From NCBI RefSeq assembly GCF_000143415.4, contig NW_003314270.1, forward strand, positions 2,837,823 through 2,901,822: a DNA stretch of 64,000 nucleotides. The letters are read 5' to 3'. The DNA is from Selaginella moellendorffii (lineage: Eukaryota > Streptophyta > Lycopodiopsida > Selaginellales > Selaginellaceae). How positions within the stretch are numbered: position 1 is the stretch's first letter; every line of letters begins with the position of its first letter. Below, in pieces: positions 9,321-22,990 of this stretch. The notes beneath the pieces are model-generated. The model saw only the letters and a program-made list of their open reading frames with translations, ran no database searches and was not told the origin of the DNA. A program made the position numbers and the translations under genes.

Positions 9321-11510
9321 ATGCGCCTTCTCGCGATCGTCCGGCGATACTCCAAGGTAGGGATCTCTCTCAACGCTGCGATCGATATTTCTGTGTGGAT
9401 CCATCGCCAGGAGCTAATGCTTGCTTGCAGCGCGCGAATGCGGGATCGGCGAAAGAGGTAGGGGAAAAATGGGAACCTCTGGAGTGGTAAATTTTTGTTC
9501 TTGTTCTCTTGCAGCTGGGGAATTCTTCTCGGGAGAGCGCTACCATTGGTGCGGTGAAGAAGGTACGCGAGAGATTTGTGCTTGGTATAAAGAGCTAGCT
9601 TCTTTCTTTTCTTGCAGGATCATCCACGGAACCGGCGTCCAGGGAAAAAGAAGGTAGGAAGTTTTTCTCTTGGAGTCTAAAGTTTGATGTTCTGGCAGGA
9701 TCCTGGCAACACTGCGGAGGTTCTAAACGAGAGGAACGCGGACGTTTTCAAGGTGAATACAAAACTTTGGAAGTTCTTCGTGAGTTTTTTTCTTTGCTTC
9801 TTTCAGGCTGAAAATCCAAACGAGAAATGCACCAACGCGCTCGTGCCTCGGAGTTCTCTCGAAAACACAGTTGCTGGACCGGCAAAGAAGGTGCATATTA
9901 GCGGGAGAAATGGCGATAAGATTGTCCGGGAAGCGCTCAGGATGGTGCTGGAGGCCGTCTACGAGCCTTACTTTCTGGTTTACTCCCACGGCCATCGCCC
10001 TGGCTTGGGAGAGCACTCGGCTCTCAAGGAGATCCGGAGATGGGTCGGCATAAGCTGGTTTCTCAAGTTCAGGATCCAGAGCTGCCGCGAGAGGAAAATG
10101 ACCAAGAATCTCCAGGACGAACTGCGGCAGCTTGTTGGAGACATGAGAGTCTTGAGGATGATCCGGGGATCTGTAGAGGAAGGGATCCGGTGCCGCGTCC
10201 GAAAGTCGACCAATCTGGGAAGGCTCCTTTGCAACGTCTACTTGCACAAGTTCGATCTTTCAGTCGCTCACAACATATCTCTCTACAAGAGGGGAGAGAT
10301 TCCGTGCGTGACGATGAAGGATGGCCGTGAAGCGAGCATGCCATTCAAGCGTGAAGGCGTGAGGCACATTTTGATCGCCAAGTTTCCGGAGTATAGAAGG
10401 CTTTGGTACGTCCGGCATGGAACTCAGTTCATGATGGGCTTTATCGGTACGAAGGAGGACGCGAGCAACATTTTCTATGACGCCAAGTTTTTCATCGAGA
10501 AGCTTGGCTTCAACATGAACAAGAGGAAGTCTGGATCGATTGCAGACAGCATGCAAAACCCTGCCAGCTTTCTCGGCTTTCGAATAGTTTGCGACGATCC
10601 CGAAGGTTTCTACAGTCCCAAGAACAAGACCGAGTCGGAATGGAAGAAACGCATGGCTAGACTGGAACTCATCAAAGAAGGAGATAGGTGGCGACGGGTC
10701 ATGAGGAAATACGTCCATGCTGGCAAGAAAACAGTTCGCCGAGCTTACGACGAGACATGTACAGTTCAAATGGACGTCACAAAGGGATTGGACTTACTCC
10801 GGCAAGTTCTTAAGAATCTCAAGGACACCATCGTCGGGCCGGAGTACCGTAACATCTACCACATTATGAGTCCGAGGGAGATACTGTTGAACAGGAGGAC
10901 ACAGAATATTTTTCCTCCAGAAGTCACAGAAGCTGCGAAGCAGTTGGAAGCTTCACTCAAGTCCTTTGTCGATGAAAAGAAGAAGCAGAGAGTGGCGGCC
11001 CAGAAACCACCAAAGCCACAGAAGCAGGCCAAGGAGCCGATCGTGAAGCCAACAATGACACCACCAGAGTTTTACGCACCCATCCGGAACATCAGGATCA
11101 TGCTCAATAATTCCATGTTCTTGATGCGGGGAAGGCCGACGGTTCACCGCTACCTGATGCACAAGACAGAGATTGAAATCGTGGAGGAGTTTGCTCGCGT
11201 GGCCAACAGCATACTTGACTACTACAAGTGCTCGAAGAACTTGGACCGGGTGAAGAGGATCGTGGATTACAACTTACGGTTTTCCTGCCTGCGGACTCTA
11301 GGTGCGAGGCATGAGACAACTGCACAGAAGATCAAAAACGTCTTCACCAGCGAGCTGATTGTACCGGTTCAAGACGGAAACAGCATAGCATTGCGAAGGC
11401 CTTATCCGTCATCAGAAGCGATCGAGAAGATCATGCAAGGCTTCATGGCTCGGGACAATCCTGCTCCACCGTGGAAGGGCCTGCAAGTCTACAGCAGGGC
11501 TCCTCTCTAA
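9321..11510 (+). CDS. Nuclear-encoded group II intron maturase (nMAT type I-like)
   Basis: nMATs are imported into mitochondria and promote group II intron splicing. Exons: 9321-9356, 9431-9457, 9515-9562, 9618-9653, 9699-9752 and 9807-11510, all in phase 0, giving 634 aa. The start MRLLAIVRRYSKRANAGS is a basic, acid-free mitochondrial-type presequence. An RT-derived domain spans about residues 85-330 (e.g. REALRMVLEAVYEPYF). The position of the catalytic YADD box reads HGTQ at residues 271-274, so both metal-binding Asp are lost. Domain X (maturase) lies around residues 470-600 (FSCLRTLGARHETTAQKIKNVF). No HNH/endonuclease domain follows, as in nMAT1/nMAT2. Which paralogue it is cannot be settled by eye. 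Five of six exons are only 27-54 nt. Confidence 0.88.
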
Positions 11511-11734
11511 GCAGATGTCCAAGTACGTAAAATCCTTTTTTTTTTTTTCTTTCATCCCGACTGGATGTTTGACAGTAGAGTGGCTATAGCTTGCGAGTCC
11601 ATGGAAAACAAGGGTGCAAGACGACAATGACTTTGAAGACGTCGGTCCTACATTAGATTCTCTATTTCCGATTTTTTTCTTCGGAAGGGCCGGGATCTTT
11701 GTGCTTCCCATGTCCTGGGAGCAGTGAGGAGGGC

Positions 11735-13571
11735 ATGGATATTCGAGGGGGATGGTCTTGTTCTGAGGTAAGCTATCATGTTCGGCGTTTTATCTATTTT
11801 GTAACGCTTTTGGATTTAAGCAGCTATACGTGAAACCCGGAGTACAATTTCCGGGGAGATGTGTGAGGAGTCAAAGTTTCTTTCATAGTCGGGTTCCTAC
11901 AGCCTGCAAGAAATTCCAGAGCTTAAATCCTGCAGCAGGGTCCCAAGAGGATCGACCAAGGTAATGCAACTGGTGGTGTTCGATTGTTAATTGAAAGTTT
12001 TCGCAGGAGTACAAGTGTGAAAGGCAGGAGCATCAGGAGAGAGAGCGCTGAAACAACACCAGGCAATGGCACGCTTGTGGGAGCAATTGCGTTGATTACT
12101 GGAACCAGCATTGGTGCTGGAATTCTGGCAGTACCAGCAAAAACTATCGCAGCAGTGAGTCCAGATTATTGTTTTTGTTTTTCTTTTGCAAACGTTATTC
12201 TTTCATTTTCCTTCTCAGGGATTTATTCCATCTGCAAGCATAATGACTGGTTCTTGGATCTTTTTGGTTTTGGAGGCTTTTCTTCTGGTCGAAGTGAACT
12301 TGGCTCTGATGAGCAGCAAAAAAGCAAACCATTCACTGTCGAAAGTCATCTCTCTTCAAACTATGGCCGAGACAACTCTCGGCAGCCGAGGAGGAATCCT
12401 TGTTGGAGCGGTTTACGTGCTCCTCACATATGCACTTATAGTGGCCTACATTTCCAAGTCAGGCGAAGTTCTCTCCCTGTTATTTCACGTCCCAAGACAG
12501 ATAGCGGAAGTTTTGTTCGTCGGCGTATTTGGATATTTGCTTCTCTCTGGCGGAACCAAACTCGCTGACCGAGCCAATCAGTTCATGACTGCGGGACTGA
12601 TAGGTGAGGTGAAGTCCTTTTTCCAAAGAAAAAGTTTTTTCTTTACAAGAAACCATTCTGCAGGGCTCTTTCTCTTGCTCGTGATTGGAGGCTCTAAATA
12701 TGGAGACTGGACAGCTCTTTTGCATCAGAACTGGAAAATGGCTCCAGAGGCTATTCCCGTTATTTTTCTGGCTCTGGTTTACCACGACTTAATTCCAGGT
12801 AGGGCGAAAGCGATGAACGTGTCCTCGATAACATGAAAGGTTTTGTAGTCATTTGCACATATTTGGATGGCGATGTAAGGCGGATACAGACGTCGGTTAT
12901 CGTCGGCAGCGCGATACCTCTGGCCATGCTTCTGTGCTGGAACGCTGTAGCTCTTTCTCTCGCTTCTACGTCTGGGAATGCGGATCCTCTAAGTCTGGCT
13001 ATTCAGTAAGCTCGTATTTTCTTTCTTCTTACAACGTTTGTACATGCAGGACCTCCTTCGCTGTGCAGCTCTTTTCTCTTCTAGCCGTGCTAACATCCAT
13101 AATTGGCTCCGTGCTCGGAATGTCCGAGTTTTTCATCGAGCGGCTTGGGAAGTCCATCGCCATCTTACTTCCAGGCGAAACATTCTTTGATGATGCAACG
13201 TCCCCGAGGCCAGCGCATATAAAACTCGTCTCGGTGGCATTGGTTCTCGTTCCTCCTCTCCTGCTCTCGCTAAGTATCTCAGACGCCTTCTTCACAGCTG
13301 CAGACCTGGCGGTAAGCTAAAAGAAAATCGTTTTCTCTGTGCTCTAAGATGTCGCGAGCTGATGCGCTGAAACTTAACGCAGGGGGGATATGGCATGACC
13401 ACGCTCTATGGTGTTCTTCCACCTGTAATGGCGTGGGGACTGGCCAAAGAATCTGGAAACTCCCACTATCCTGGCGGAAGAAACTGGATCACAAAGCGTG
13501 GAACCTTGGCGGTTACAGGCGTATGTGCTTGCGGGATCATAGCAGGCCAGCTGATTCTCGACTTATCATGA
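11735..13571 (+). CDS. Tryptophan/tyrosine permease-family transporter (plastid-type)
   Basis: Eight exons: 11735-11767, 11821-11960, 12007-12154, 12219-12603, 12664-12798, 12849-13005, 13050-13311, 13383-13571. All phases close to give 482 aa. The N-terminal 65 residues are Ser/Arg-rich and resemble a plastid transit peptide. The core begins GNGTLVGAIALITGTSIGAGILAVP, the family's unwound TM1 motif (G(T/S)xxGAGxLAxP), followed by about ten further hydrophobic segments, e.g. GGILVGAVYVLLTYALIVAY and FFIERLGKSIAI, ending CGIIAGQLILDLS. The family (HAAAP, bacterial Mtr/TyrP) moves aromatic amino acids with protons. The first exon is the least certain: it depends on an 11-codon exon with acceptor TTTAAG or TTTAAGCAG. 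Confidence 0.85.
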
Positions 13572-14858
13572 CTCCAAGTAAGAAAGTTCTCAAGTTTTTC
13601 TTGTTTCTCCAATTTTTTTTAAAAAACTTGTCCAGCGGCTTGGCATGGGTGATCCGTGACTCTTGGCTGTCCCACTGTTTTTAGTCAGGCAAGCACGCAT
13701 AAGGGCCTCAGGAATGACCCTATCCATCGGGATTCTTTTACATTCTTTGTGGTGGCGAACACACACACAAGGTTCGGTCTCTTTCCTTGGTATAAATTCC
13801 TTTCTCCTCTTTGTCAGGGAGAAACAAACAAACAAATAAACTGTGCGCAGCTTTTTCTCTCTTTTTCGCTACTTTGTATGTGGCGTTCTCGTATGAAGCT
13901 GCTTGGTCCTCGTCTCCGGTTCTCTCAGTAAGAAAACCCCCAGATCCAACTTTTTTTTTACTTTGTTTTCTTGCGGTTCTTGATTCGCTGTCCTGGGGAA
14001 AGATAAAAATCCTTTCATCTGCGGTGCACTGCACTGTGAGCTCTGGAGCTCTGGAGCTCTGAGTTGAGTTGAGTGGTATTCTTCTACAAGACAAACATAT
14101 GGAGGCACAGCGTTTTCAAGTTTGGCTCCAATCACACACAGGATTTAAGCGCCCTCTGAAAAGTCACATGTGTTTTTTAGAGTGTACGAAGAACAAACTA
14201 ATGTAAGACTCTTTCACACGCAAGCGGGTAACTTCCAAAAAGATTACCTGGTTTCTAGTGTGTATCCACGATGGAAGAGGACATTTGAGCAGTGAAAGCA
14301 CATAGTTGGCAAACTTTTATGGGTTTTATGTGACCACTCCACCTAACGGAGAAGAGGTTATTCCTTGCAAGTTAATGAACAGAGAGCTATGGTTACCTGT
14401 TAGAATCCATGCAATTACGTAAGAGTTGCCACGCGTGGAAAATCTTGCGTATCACGCCACAGCCCTTGCATAATTAAGCAAGGAATAGATTGGAAGCTTA
14501 CCTGGATAATCAAGATAAAGCATTTACCACCACTCGGCATCACGCACAGGCCTGGCTCCTGTCAACCCGCGCAGTTCTCCGCCTTATGTGTGGTGTAGGT
14601 ATATAAACCAGGCGAGCACATTCGAGTCACAGGTTTGAGCTAAAGCACCACCACTGCTGTGCTCCTCGCTTGCATTTACTCCTCGAGAGGCCAAAAGCAT
14701 ATAGCACTTGCGCTCGCTGGAACTTGCAGGATAGCTCTGTGTGGAAACGAAAGAAAAAAAAAAGGAAGGGAGAAAAGAGTGTGTGAGCTTGAGCTCAATC
14801 TACCTTTTGCGTTCATGCGTGGTGCATTTCCTTTAGACCCTGGAAGACAGCGGCAGAG
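13572..14858. other. Intergenic region, upstream of the ABCG gene
   Basis: No ORF here resembles a protein. The first 500 bp hold poly-T runs and the probable 3' UTR of the permease. The last 250 bp before the ABCG start are promoter and 5' UTR, with a TATA box at 14600-14607. Confidence 0.5.
14600..14607 (+). promoter_or_regulatory. TATA box of the ABCG gene
   Basis: TATATAAA lies about 260 bp upstream of the first ATG, in sequence otherwise balanced in composition. Transcription would then start near 14635, giving a 5' UTR of about 220 nt. Inferred from sequence only. Confidence 0.5.
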
Positions 14859-17015
14859 GTGTTGCTGCTAGAGCTTCTGTCACGAAAGGAAAGCGAGTCA
14901 GCGATGGGAATGGCTCAGGAGTCGAGCGAAGAACAATCAACAACAGGAGAAGAGGGAAGTAATAATACTCACAAGAGCAGCAGCAACAGCCACGCCGGCA
15001 ATGGTAACAATCTCCTCCAAGTCCTGTCCCAGAAGAGTCCCCTGCGATGCGGAGCTTGCCAGCGACCTTGCACTCACAGCATGCGGGACGAGACCGTTGT
15101 AAACATCCCGCACGTCAAGCTCTACAGCGACGAAGACGACTCGCCTCTCCACTCGCCGAGGCGCTCGGTCCCGTACGAGATCCAGGTAAAGAACCTCAGC
15201 TATCACACAGTCCCCAGCAGAGCGTCCACCGGAGTAGCGTGCTTCGTCCCAAAGAACTACTGGCCGGAGCTCCTCCAGACCAAGACCATCCTCCGGAACG
15301 TCAACTGTACTGCCAAGCCGGGTGAATTGCTCGCAATTGCGGGGCCGAGCGGAGCAGGGAAGTCGACCCTCCTGGAGATACTGGCCGGTCGCATCACCCC
15401 CGCGAAGAACAGCAGCATACTAGTGAACAAGCGGCCAATGGAGCTGAGCTCCTTCCGGCGGATCTCCGGCTACGTCATGCAGCACGACTTGCTCTTCCCG
15501 ATGCTCACGGTGGCGGAGACGCTCATGTGTAGCGCGCAGCTCCGGCTTCCTTCCAGCATGCCCGCGTCGGGCAAGCGCGCTCGGGTGGAGCTGCTCATGG
15601 CGGAGCTCGGGCTGCGCGGCGTGGCGTCGTCGAGGATAGGCAGCGACGCTGTCCGTGGAGTCTCTGGCGGCGAGCGGCGGAGAGTTTCTATCGGAGTTGA
15701 CGTGATCCACGACCCGGCCGTACTGCTCCTGGACGAGCCAACTTCCGGCTTGGACTCGGCGGCGGCGCTCCAGGTGGTGGCGATGCTCCACAACATGGCT
15801 AAGTCCCACGAGAGGACCATCATCCTCAGTATCCACCAGCCGGGCTTCCGGATCCTCGAGCTCATTCACTCCATCGTGCTGCTGGGTCCAGGACGGATGA
15901 TCCACAGCGGGAGCTTGCAGGAGCTCTCGGACAAGCTCTTCGCGGCCGGCCACAGCTTCCCCCCTCAGGTGAACGTTGTCGAGTATGCCATCGAGACCAT
16001 CAATCTGATCGAGGCGGACAGGGGCTGCGACGGTATCATCGCCGAGTGTTTCAACGTTCCGGTCTCGAAAATGCGCTGCTCGCTCGAGGACTTGTTCAAC
16101 CAGAGAGTGCACGACAAGTCGCCACCACCACCGCCACCATCGGTTTTTGCTGCTCCTCGGATCGTCGACAAGCCAACTTTCGCCAACTCTCGATACAGGG
16201 AAATCTTGCTGCTGTCTAGCCGGTGTTGGAAGACCATCTGGAGAACCAAGCAGTTGTCGCTGGCGAGAACTGCGCAAGCGCTCGGTGCTGGCTTTGCTCT
16301 CGGCTCGGTGTTCACCCACCTGGGACGGAACGTCGTAGGCGTCCGGGAACGCTACGGCTTCTTCGCCTTCACTCTCACGTTCCTGCTCACGTCGACGAGT
16401 GAGTCACTGCCGATGTTTCTCGCGGAGCGCCAGATCTTCGAGCGTGAAACTTCCAGGGGAACATACAGGGTCTCGTCGTACGTGATCGCCAACACGCTCA
16501 TGTTCCTGCCGTTCCTGTTCGTCTTCTCGCTCCTGTATACGGTACCGGCGTACTTCCTCGTTGGCCTCAACCATTCCATTGAAGCGTACGTCTTCTTCCT
16601 GCTCGATGTGTGGATGGTAGTGGTGGACGCCAACTCGATCGTTTCCTTCTTCAGCGCACTGGTTCCGGACTATATATTGGGGAACACTCTCGTCACCGGT
16701 ACTCTTGGAGCGTTCTTCCTCTTCTCAGGCTACTTCGTCCCCAAGGATCATATTCCCAAGTACTGGCTGTTTATGCACTACCTGTCCGTCTTCAAGTACC
16801 CACTGGATGCGATGCTCATTAACGAGTACGAGTCTCTTTCTGACGTGTGCTTTGAGAAAGTCTGCAATCTCACGGGAAGAAGTGTGCTGGCCGAGTCCGG
16901 CCTCGAGCATTCCAGCAAGTGGATGAACCTGGGCGTTTCGGCAATTTTCGCCGTCGTCTATAGACTTCTCGCTTACCTTGTACTTCGGTTTAAGCCCCGG
17001 CATAAACAACACTAG
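14859..17015 (+). CDS. ABCG half-size transporter (WBC type)
   Basis: Intronless, up to 718 aa. Half-size ABCG proteins dimerise in the plasma membrane and export lipids, cuticle or suberin precursors, or hormones. The nucleotide-binding domain comes first: Walker A GPSGAGKST near residue 165, Q-loop YVMQHD, signature VSGGERRRVSIG near 268, Walker B VLLLDEPTSGLDS near 290, and the switch His in ILSIHQPGFR. A linker with a proline run (SPPPPPP) follows, then six membrane segments from about residue 470 to 710, including the ABC2-type SGYFVPKDHIPKYW loop. The N-terminal 60 residues are polar and low complexity. A second in-frame ATG at 14904 (MGMAQESSEE) is an equally good start. Intronless structure and the EIQVKNLSY lead-in fit the ABCG4/5/8/10-like group; substrate unknown. 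Confidence 0.93.
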   Translation: MLLLELLSRKESESAMGMAQESSEEQSTTGEEGSNNTHKSSSNSHAGNGNNLLQVLSQKSPLRCGACQRPCTHSMRDETVVNIPHVKLYSDEDDSPLHSPRRSVPYEIQVKNLSYHTVPSRASTGVACFVPKNYWPELLQTKTILRNVNCTAKPGELLAIAGPSGAGKSTLLEILAGRITPAKNSSILVNKRPMELSSFRRISGYVMQHDLLFPMLTVAETLMCSAQLRLPSSMPASGKRARVELLMAELGLRGVASSRIGSDAVRGVSGGERRRVSIGVDVIHDPAVLLLDEPTSGLDSAAALQVVAMLHNMAKSHERTIILSIHQPGFRILELIHSIVLLGPGRMIHSGSLQELSDKLFAAGHSFPPQVNVVEYAIETINLIEADRGCDGIIAECFNVPVSKMRCSLEDLFNQRVHDKSPPPPPPSVFAAPRIVDKPTFANSRYREILLLSSRCWKTIWRTKQLSLARTAQALGAGFALGSVFTHLGRNVVGVRERYGFFAFTLTFLLTSTSESLPMFLAERQIFERETSRGTYRVSSYVIANTLMFLPFLFVFSLLYTVPAYFLVGLNHSIEAYVFFLLDVWMVVVDANSIVSFFSALVPDYILGNTLVTGTLGAFFLFSGYFVPKDHIPKYWLFMHYLSVFKYPLDAMLINEYESLSDVCFEKVCNLTGRSVLAESGLEHSSKWMNLGVSAIFAVVYRLLAYLVLRFKPRHKQH

Positions 17016-19441
<2,426 letters not shown>

Positions 19442-20005
19442 CGCGAAGAACCCTAAATAGTTTAATACCTAAAAACCTGGCCACGTAGGCAGTGAAGGCA
19501 AAGCACCCGCATTTCTCTCTCATGACCTTTGCCATTAGAACTGACGAAAGAAGGCATCGACGGCCGGGATTCGTTTCTTTCCACTCGACGGCCGCGATGC
19601 TGCCAATTCGACAAAAGCGACGAGCTGCATACAATGGTGGAAGAGCCAGAAAGGGCGTGGTCACGCGAAGCTCTTAGCGAGGGATTAGGGTATTGGCGCA
19701 GGGCTAGCGTGGGAGCGCCGAGGCTGCGGTACCGCCGGAGCTCTGTTTTTTCGTCGGCATTCCATTGCCAGATCTGGAGCGATCACTCCTCTGGTAGGCG
19801 CTGGATCGAGAAATGGCTCCGATCGGCTGCTTGCGCATCGAAAGTATTCTATGAGTCTCACATTGCCCGGATTCTTCAGGCCTTGATCCTGAGGGGGAGA
19901 TTTTGATGGGACATGGCAATGCTGGTGCGCTGGAGCTTGAAAAGCAGGCAGGATTTTGAGGAAGATAGTTCTCGACGCTTTTAGGACAGGTGTAATCTTG
20001 CAGCC
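19442..20005. promoter_or_regulatory. Shared divergent promoter region
   Basis: These 564 bp lie between the start codons of MAP2 (minus) and the coiled-coil gene (plus) and must contain both promoters. An AACCCTAAA-type telo-box lies about 10 bp from the MAP2 start; such boxes are common upstream of growth-related plant genes. Several short frames here have no recognisable product. Confidence 0.4.
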
Positions 20006-22523
20006 ATGGACGATGTTGCGATCATTCGGGAGATTTTGGCGGTCACCCATGTACCAGTTGTAGCGCAGTTGCAGTGGGAGAAACTGCAAAGTCTTTTGCG
20101 ATCTGTCTGCGATCGACTCACAGCTCATGTAAGTTGTAGCTCCATTGTGAACAGAGGAGAGAGATTGATTTTAACCATCGCTACCACAGACAGCACGGCT
20201 TGAGAAAGCTGAGGAGCTCGCCAAAAATTTTCAAGCTTTCAAGGAGGAGATTTACGAAGTCTGGTACGAGATTTGACCCGTTTGCTTTTCTGTTTTTTCT
20301 TTCCCTGACGCGACGCAATGCAGTAAAAACACGGCTAAAGAGTGTAAAGATTTCACCGAGGTCGAGGTCCAAAAGCAGGCTGAGAAGCTCGATACACATG
20401 TTAAAGTCACTGGAGATCGTATCAACGCTGTTCAAAAAGGGTATGCTTCCGGCTTGGTGAGTGGAACTTGACAAAAGCTTCCATTGCAGGATGGAAGAAA
20501 ATTCTGTAAACGTCAAGACAGTGACTGGGGATTTGGCAGAATTGAAGGCAGCCGTCGAGTCTGTTCCCAAAAGAGTTGAAGATTTAGAGGGAGGAATCCA
20601 GAACCTGACTGCGGTCAGTTCAGAGCTGCAAACCAAAGTCAAGGAGCAGGACGAAACAATAAGGAAACAGGGTGAAAACTTCCAGTCACAGTTTGAGCAG
20701 CATGTAGTCGAAACGACGGGGGCAGTGCGAGTTATGACAGAAGAAATAGAGTCTTTACAAGCTGATGTTCTGGACCACAGTGGAAGGCTGCAAAGTTTGG
20801 AAAATCAAGTATGCAATTCTCAACTATCTCAATTTCATGTTCACGGGTACAACGGGGTTACTGCTTCAGGGAGATGACCTCAAAATACAACTTCAGCAAA
20901 CCGCCTCAAATCATGCTGCTGAGCTAGAAGCACTCAACAAATACTGCCAAGTACGTAAAATCGTTGTATGAAGGCACCTTAACTTTTCAATGGCTTCAGG
21001 CACTTCGTGTGGATCTTGATACGAAACTTGTAGCTCCCCCGGAGCTCAAACCAGGCCAGCGGCGTCCGAGTGCCATCGTGGCAGATCTTGGAACTGCTGT
21101 TACCGATCTTCAAAACCGCCTGCAAGCAAAAGCTGATGTTGTTGCTCTAGAAACGCTGACTCAAACCAACAAAGAGGTGATAGTTTTCGATTGGCATTCT
21201 GTTTTGGCTGATGTTGTTTCCTTCCCCAGTCTCTTCAAAGGGTGGCACAAATGATTGAGGATCTTCGGCATCAACAAAGGAGAGGCTCTGCTTCAGGTCC
21301 TGCACCCAATCGTAGGTCGTCAAAGTTATCAAGTTTGCTTGCTGGAGGCACAAAGGTGAGTAGAGTACTTATGCATGCGTCTGATTTAGCGAGCGAAGTA
21401 TTTTTTACGTTTATCAGGGCATGGTGACGGACTATGTTGCGGACGAAGTCCGTGACGCTTTGAAAAATCACGACAGACTACTAGAAGAGGTGATGGGCCT
21501 TAGCACATTTCAGAACTTGAGTTTATTTGAGAATTTTGCAGATTCATAGGGACATGGGATATCTTGGAAGGACCGTGCTTATCATGTCTGGTCATGACCA
21601 GCGGTTTGCTCCAGAACAAAAGCCTGCAGAAGTGTCTGCCGCTCCACCTGGAACTGCTGGCGTTCCTTCAGGTGCAGTTGCAGGAGCACCGGGAGCTTCT
21701 GGACCTTTGGGAGCGCTAGGCCCTCCAGGCGCTCCAGGGGCTCCAGCCTCAGGCGTTCCAGGAGCTCCAGGTGCACCGGGTGTTCCAGGTGGCCCAGAAA
21801 CTGTTCCTGATCAGAAACCTCAAGATCCTGAAGCAGCCTACGAGGACATGTTTTTTGCTTTTGAGGTAAGGGATTGCGAGCTTATCTCATTTCACATGTT
21901 TGCTACTGCAGAAAGCATTAAGAGAGAATCAAATACAAGTGAAAGAAGATACAACACAAATGAAGGAGTTGCAGATCCTAGTTGACGGTATGAAAGAGAC
22001 AAAAGCAGAAAAGAAAGATATGCAGGTACCTTGCCTCGTTGTATCCTCCCAGACGATAGCTGTTTTCACATTTTTGCAGAAAATAGCTCGGATTGTTCGT
22101 GAGTTCATGGAGCAACCAGAGCATGCAGTGTTTAGTGGAAAGCCGCTAATGGGTTTCAAATGCATGTACGTGCTTTACTCTACTGTTTCCAAGGGGTTAC
22201 TAACGACTACAAGTTGAGGTTTCAGGTCCTGTGACCAAGACATCCAAAAACTGAACCCACTTCGGGCTGATTATTTGCCACATAACGCAATGCCGAAGCA
22301 AGTGCTTCCTATGATGTCGGCGGAACGAATTTTTACTCCCGTAAGAATTTTGTGCGCTCCCGTAGAAACCAAAGCTAAAAGTTTTCTAAAATCTCAGAAT
22401 GGTGGAAGTCCTCGATCAGCTCGAATCACCCAACGAAATTCCAACAGCAGCCCGTACTCGGCCAAGCTTCCTCGCAGATCGTTTTCAGCCGGACAAGCGA
22501 ATCGAATGAGCAGGCCTTTATAG
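20006..22523 (+). CDS. Coiled-coil protein with DUF4795/QRICH2-like end and a collagen-like segment
   Basis: Thirteen exons: 20006-20128, 20190-20263, 20324-20440, 20490-20808, 20870-20950, 21000-21176, 21230-21355, 21418-21489, 21542-21865, 21912-22025, 22080-22165, 22226-22340, 22398-22523; phases close to 617 aa. Residues 40-330 are nearly all heptad coiled coil. Around residues 420-470 comes a Gly-Pro-Ala-rich collagen-like stretch (GAPGAPGVPGG), then more coiled coil, then GKPLMGFKCMSCDQDIQKLN...DYLPHNAMP, which resembles the CxSCD-containing end of DUF4795 proteins such as QRICH2, a sperm flagellum protein. The C-terminus is Ser/Arg-rich. The next gene is a dynein light chain, so an axonemal role in flagellate sperm is inferred. 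Family assignment rests on the C-terminal motif remembered, not searched. Confidence 0.75.
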
Positions 22524-22990
22524 TAACCTGCAGGTACGCTCCTCGTGTGTTGCCGGTTTCGCGAGTTTTTACATTCGATTCCAGTTCCACCCTCTGTACG
22601 TCCGTTGTTTCAAAGTGTGATTTGCGCCTTTGTCCAAGCCAAAGTTTTCTTGGATGTCTAGATTCCCAGGTGTTTTAATTATCTCAGGATCGTTCTTTTG
22701 TCAATCGCTCTTGGTGTCCGCATTGTTTTTCTCCTTTCATGAGTTACCGAACGTTTTTGTTTTTCCTGTGTCCTCTTCTATCTCGAGATCTTTTCTTTGT
22801 CAATCACTCTTGGTGTCCGTTTTTTTTTTTTTTTTTTTTTTTTGCGAGTTACCAAACGTTTTTTCTTTTGTCTTTTTCTTTTTCTTCCTGCGTGGCATCC
22901 ACGTGGGGATTTCAGGTGAACCGATTGATTAGGTCTCGAACGAGCTGGACCTATCACTGTGCGCTGCGCCTTTAGTCGTTTCATACAGTC
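22524..22990. other. Intergenic region with poly-T tract
   Basis: Contains a run of about 24 T at 22820-22843 and T-rich flanks, probably 3' UTR of the upstream gene and promoter of the roadblock gene. Two imperfect direct copies of a segment around CAATC(G/A)CTCTTGGTGTCCG (about 22702 and 22801) suggest a short tandem duplication. No coding potential seen. Confidence 0.4.

Noticed and set aside
15420-16319. 299-codon minus-strand ORF inside the ABCG gene
   Set aside because: Arg/His-rich antisense frame of a GC-rich coding sequence; the plus strand has full ABC motifs.
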